Origin: Caulobacter sp. Root1455
GTDB lineage: Bacteria; Pseudomonadota; Alphaproteobacteria; Caulobacterales; Caulobacteraceae
Reading direction: 5' to 3'
Length of the DNA: 64,000 nt
Assembly: GCF_001426905.1 (NCBI RefSeq)
Contig: NZ_LMFQ01000002.1
Span: 62,526 to 126,525 of the forward strand
Numbering within the stretch: the first letter of the stretch is position 1; each line of letters opens with the position of its first letter. Both the position numbers and the translations under genes were made by a program. The notes below the pieces were generated by a model. That model did not search any database, was not told the origin of the DNA, and worked only from the letters and a program-made list of their open reading frames with translations. Of this stretch, positions 61,731-64,000 are shown piece by piece.

Positions 61731-63674
61731 ATGGCGGACAATTCGCGGAACGACGGCGAGACCCGGCGCGGTCTGGTCACCCGCCGAGGCGCGGTCGGCG
61801 TGACCGGCGGCATGGTGCTGGCGGGCGTGGCGGCCGGCGCGAGTCAGGCCCAGGCGCGGGCCTCCCAGCCGCGTCCCGCCAGCGGCGTTCCCAGCATTCT
61901 CTATCCGCACGAGAGCGTCACGCGCTCGACCAAGAGCCTGGCCGCGACCTGGCGCTTCCGCGCCGACCCCAAGGACGTCGGCGAGGCCGAGGGCTGGCAG
62001 ACGGGGCTCAAGGACTTCCGCCTGATCCCGGTTCCGGCCAGCTGGAACGACATCTTCGACGACGTGCGCAACTATGTGGGCTCGGCCTGGTACGAGACCG
62101 ACTTCCGCGTCGACAAGGGCTGGGCCGGCCAACGGATCCACCTGCGCTTCGGCTCGGTGAACTACACCGCCAAGGTCTGGCTGAACGGCAAGCCGCTGGG
62201 CGGTCATGTCGGCGGCCACCTGCCGTTCGCTTTCGACATCACCGACACGGTGTCGATCGACGGCGACAACGTGCTGACCGTACTGGTCGAGAACAAGATC
62301 CAGCTGGACCGTGTGCCCTCGACGCCCGACCGGACGCGCTGGCACATGCACACCGTCCACTTCCCGCAGACCGCTTACGACTTCTTCCCCTATGCCGGCA
62401 TCCACCGCCCGGTGCTGCTGCACGCCACCCCCGACGTCCACCTGAAGGACGTGACGGTGAAGACCAGTCTCGACGGCAAGGTGTCGATCGAACTGGAGGC
62501 CAGCGCGGCCTGGTCGGGCAAGGCCAGCGTGGCGATCTCGGACGACAGGGCCGAGCAGAAGGGCTCGGCGATCCTGACCGGCGGCAAGGGTTCGACGGTG
62601 GTGTCGCTGAAGAATCCGAGGCTCTGGAGCCCGGATGACCCGCACCTCTACACCCTGACCATCCGCCTGGAGAACGGCGCGGCGCCCGACGAATACGCCC
62701 TGAAGATCGGCGTGCGCACCATCGAGGCCAAGGGAGACAAGCTGCTGCTGAACGGCAAGCCGGTGTTCCTGCGCGGCTTCGGCAAGCACGAGGACTTCCC
62801 GATCCACGGCCGCGGCCTGGACGTGCCCTCGATCATCCGCGATTTCCAGCTGCTGAAATGGATCGGCGGCAACAGTTTCCGCACCTCGCACTATCCGTAT
62901 AGCGACGAAGCGATGATGCTGGCCGACGAGCACGGCCTGCTGGTCATCGACGAAACCCCGGCTGTCAGCCTGGTGTTCGCCGATCCGCCCGAGATCCAGG
63001 AAGCCCGCTCCAGGCAGCTCCGCCAGGACATCACCGACCTGGTCCGGCGCGACAAGAACCACCCCTGCGTGATCATGTGGTCCCTGGCCAACGAGCCCCT
63101 GGTGAAGCCCTTCCACACCACCGATCCCGAGCCGCCCGGCGGCAACGAGACCGGTCTGAAGTTCTTCTCGCCGCTGTTCGATCTGACCCGTCAGTTGGAC
63201 AGCACCCGGCCGGTGACCATCGTCAGCGTCCAGGGCGGTTCGACGGACTGGCAGGCCCTGGGCGACGTGGTCTGCGTCAACTCCTACCAGGGCTGGTATT
63301 CGCTGTCGGGCCAGTTGGACCTGGCCGAGGAGGCGCTGAAAAGCGACGTGGCCAAGTTGCGCGCTAGCCATCCGAACAAGCCGATCATGTTCACGGAGTT
63401 CGGGGCCGACGCCGTGGCCGGCATGCACGCCCATCCGCCGGAGATGTGGACCGAGGAATACCAGGCCGACATGGTCGAGATGTATATCCGGGTGCTGGCC
63501 GACTACCCGTTCATCTTCGGCACCCATCCGTGGGCCTTCGCCGATTTCCGCACCTCGCAGAGCATCATGCGGGTCGGGGCGCTGAACCATAAGGGCTTCT
63601 TCACCCGCGAGCGGAAGCCCAAGCTGGTCGCCCACCGCACCCGCGCGCTGTGGAGCACGCCCGCCAAGGTTTGA
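61731..63674 (+). CDS. Tat-exported GH2 glycoside hydrolase, probable beta-glucuronidase
   Basis: A 647-aa family-2 glycoside hydrolase. The N-terminus carries a twin-arginine signal (TRRGAVGVTGGMVLAGVAAG, cleavage near QAQA), so the folded enzyme should reach the periplasm. The sugar-binding jelly roll (about 60-220), immunoglobulin-like domain and TIM barrel follow. The acid/base Glu is in WSLANEPLV (about 455) and the nucleophile in IMFTEFGADA (about 556). NEPLVKPF and HYPYSDEAMMLADEHGLLVIDETPA are beta-glucuronidase-type landmarks, shown here in part. Together with manD it implies release and breakdown of glucuronic acid. Beta-galactosidase activity is a less likely alternative. Confidence 0.9.
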   Translation: MADNSRNDGETRRGLVTRRGAVGVTGGMVLAGVAAGASQAQARASQPRPASGVPSILYPHESVTRSTKSLAATWRFRADPKDVGEAEGWQTGLKDFRLIPVPASWNDIFDDVRNYVGSAWYETDFRVDKGWAGQRIHLRFGSVNYTAKVWLNGKPLGGHVGGHLPFAFDITDTVSIDGDNVLTVLVENKIQLDRVPSTPDRTRWHMHTVHFPQTAYDFFPYAGIHRPVLLHATPDVHLKDVTVKTSLDGKVSIELEASAAWSGKASVAISDDRAEQKGSAILTGGKGSTVVSLKNPRLWSPDDPHLYTLTIRLENGAAPDEYALKIGVRTIEAKGDKLLLNGKPVFLRGFGKHEDFPIHGRGLDVPSIIRDFQLLKWIGGNSFRTSHYPYSDEAMMLADEHGLLVIDETPAVSLVFADPPEIQEARSRQLRQDITDLVRRDKNHPCVIMWSLANEPLVKPFHTTDPEPPGGNETGLKFFSPLFDLTRQLDSTRPVTIVSVQGGSTDWQALGDVVCVNSYQGWYSLSGQLDLAEEALKSDVAKLRASHPNKPIMFTEFGADAVAGMHAHPPEMWTEEYQADMVEMYIRVLADYPFIFGTHPWAFADFRTSQSIMRVGALNHKGFFTRERKPKLVAHRTRALWSTPAKV

Positions 63675-63682
63675 ACCGCCCC

Positions 63683-64000
63683 GTGACCGAGCCCGCCGCC
63701 GACTCGAGAAAGCTGCGCCAGCAGATCGCCAACCTGATCGCGGCCTCGATCCGCGACGGGCGCTGGGCGACGGGCGAGCGTCTGCCGTCCGAGCGGGACC
63801 TGGCCGACGACCATCGGGTCAGCCGCCCGACCATCCGCGAGGCGATGATCATCCTGGAGGCGCGCGGCCTGGTCCAGGCGCGGCACGGGGCAGGGGTCTA
63901 TGTCACCGACGCCCCGCGCCCCGAGGTCTCGGCGCCGCAATTGGAGGTCAGCGCCTTCGAGCTGGTCGAGGCCCGGCGGCTGGTCGAGGGCGACGCCTGC
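63683..64000 (+). CDS. GntR/FadR-family regulator, cut by window end
   Basis: The first 106 codons of a FadR-type regulator. The winged helix is clear: QQIANLIAASIRDGRWATG, LPSERDLADDHRVSRPTIREA and LEARGLVQARHGAGVYV. The effector domain begins at about residue 90 (LEVSAFELVEARRLVEG). I used the GTG at 63683, eight bases after the GH2 stop; a TTG at 63671 overlapping that stop is possible. It is the likely binder of the two TGG-N5-CCA palindromes in the manD/TonB-receptor promoter region and resembles UxuR/ExuR regulators of uronate genes. Confidence 0.9.
   Translation, partial: MTEPAADSRKLRQQIANLIAASIRDGRWATGERLPSERDLADDHRVSRPTIREAMIILEARGLVQARHGAGVYVTDAPRPEVSAPQLEVSAFELVEARRLVEGDAC

Overview
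The window is high-GC alphaproteobacterial chromosome, most likely Caulobacter or a close relative. This rests on gene content and style: TonB-dependent sugar-uptake receptors, enolase-superfamily mannonate dehydratase, tamAB, an ast cluster, guaB/guaA flanking an RsmB-like methyltransferase, many GTG/TTG starts, and 1-4 bp gene overlaps. No rRNA, tRNA or CRISPR array was seen.

Layout. 1-5.4 kb is accessory DNA: two tandem zinc-ribbon mini-proteins, an AT-rich membrane protein, an XRE regulator, and a module of three genes ending in a large serine recombinase. The small gene before the recombinase is broken by a 67-bp tandem duplication. A compound palindromic repeat separates this block from cysTWA (sulfate ABC transporter without its binding protein). 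8.3-13.1 kb (minus strand) holds a DUF418 membrane protein preceded by a LacI-type palindrome, then the conserved transglutaminase / alpha-E / circularly permuted ATP-grasp trio. 13.3-19.3 kb is tamA-tamB. 19.5-25.1 kb is an arginine succinyltransferase-pathway operon: M20 hydrolase, astA, astD, astB and a GNAT enzyme; astC and astE are absent. 25-31.6 kb holds a LytTR regulator divergent from an acyltransferase, then phhA, hspQ, ppx, rlmE and a second acyltransferase. 31.7-36.5 kb is guaB, a MAPEG protein, an RsmB-like methyltransferase and guaA.

36.8-52.8 kb is the most unusual part. It is a minus-strand, tightly coupled operon of five very large proteins (914, 1217, 710, 1590 and 756 aa), preceded by a 62-aa one-helix protein and possibly a 36-aa ORF. 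It begins just past the 3' end of guaA, a known island insertion site, and ends at a perfect 12-bp-stem hairpin. None of the five proteins has a recognised catalytic domain, a signal peptide or a membrane segment. One carries a stretch resembling DUF6603, and another a His-Gly-rich motif reminiscent of HNH/His-Me nucleases. This is the candidate undescribed system.

53-57.7 kb holds an orphan NarL-type histidine kinase, an M15 peptidase, thpR, a MocR regulator divergent from a DUF983 protein, and their operator. 57.8-64 kb is a glucuronide-use locus: manD divergent from a TonB-dependent receptor, a Tat-exported GH2 enzyme and a GntR/FadR regulator cut by the window end. Two near-identical 17-bp palindromes in the divergent promoter region are the likely operators.
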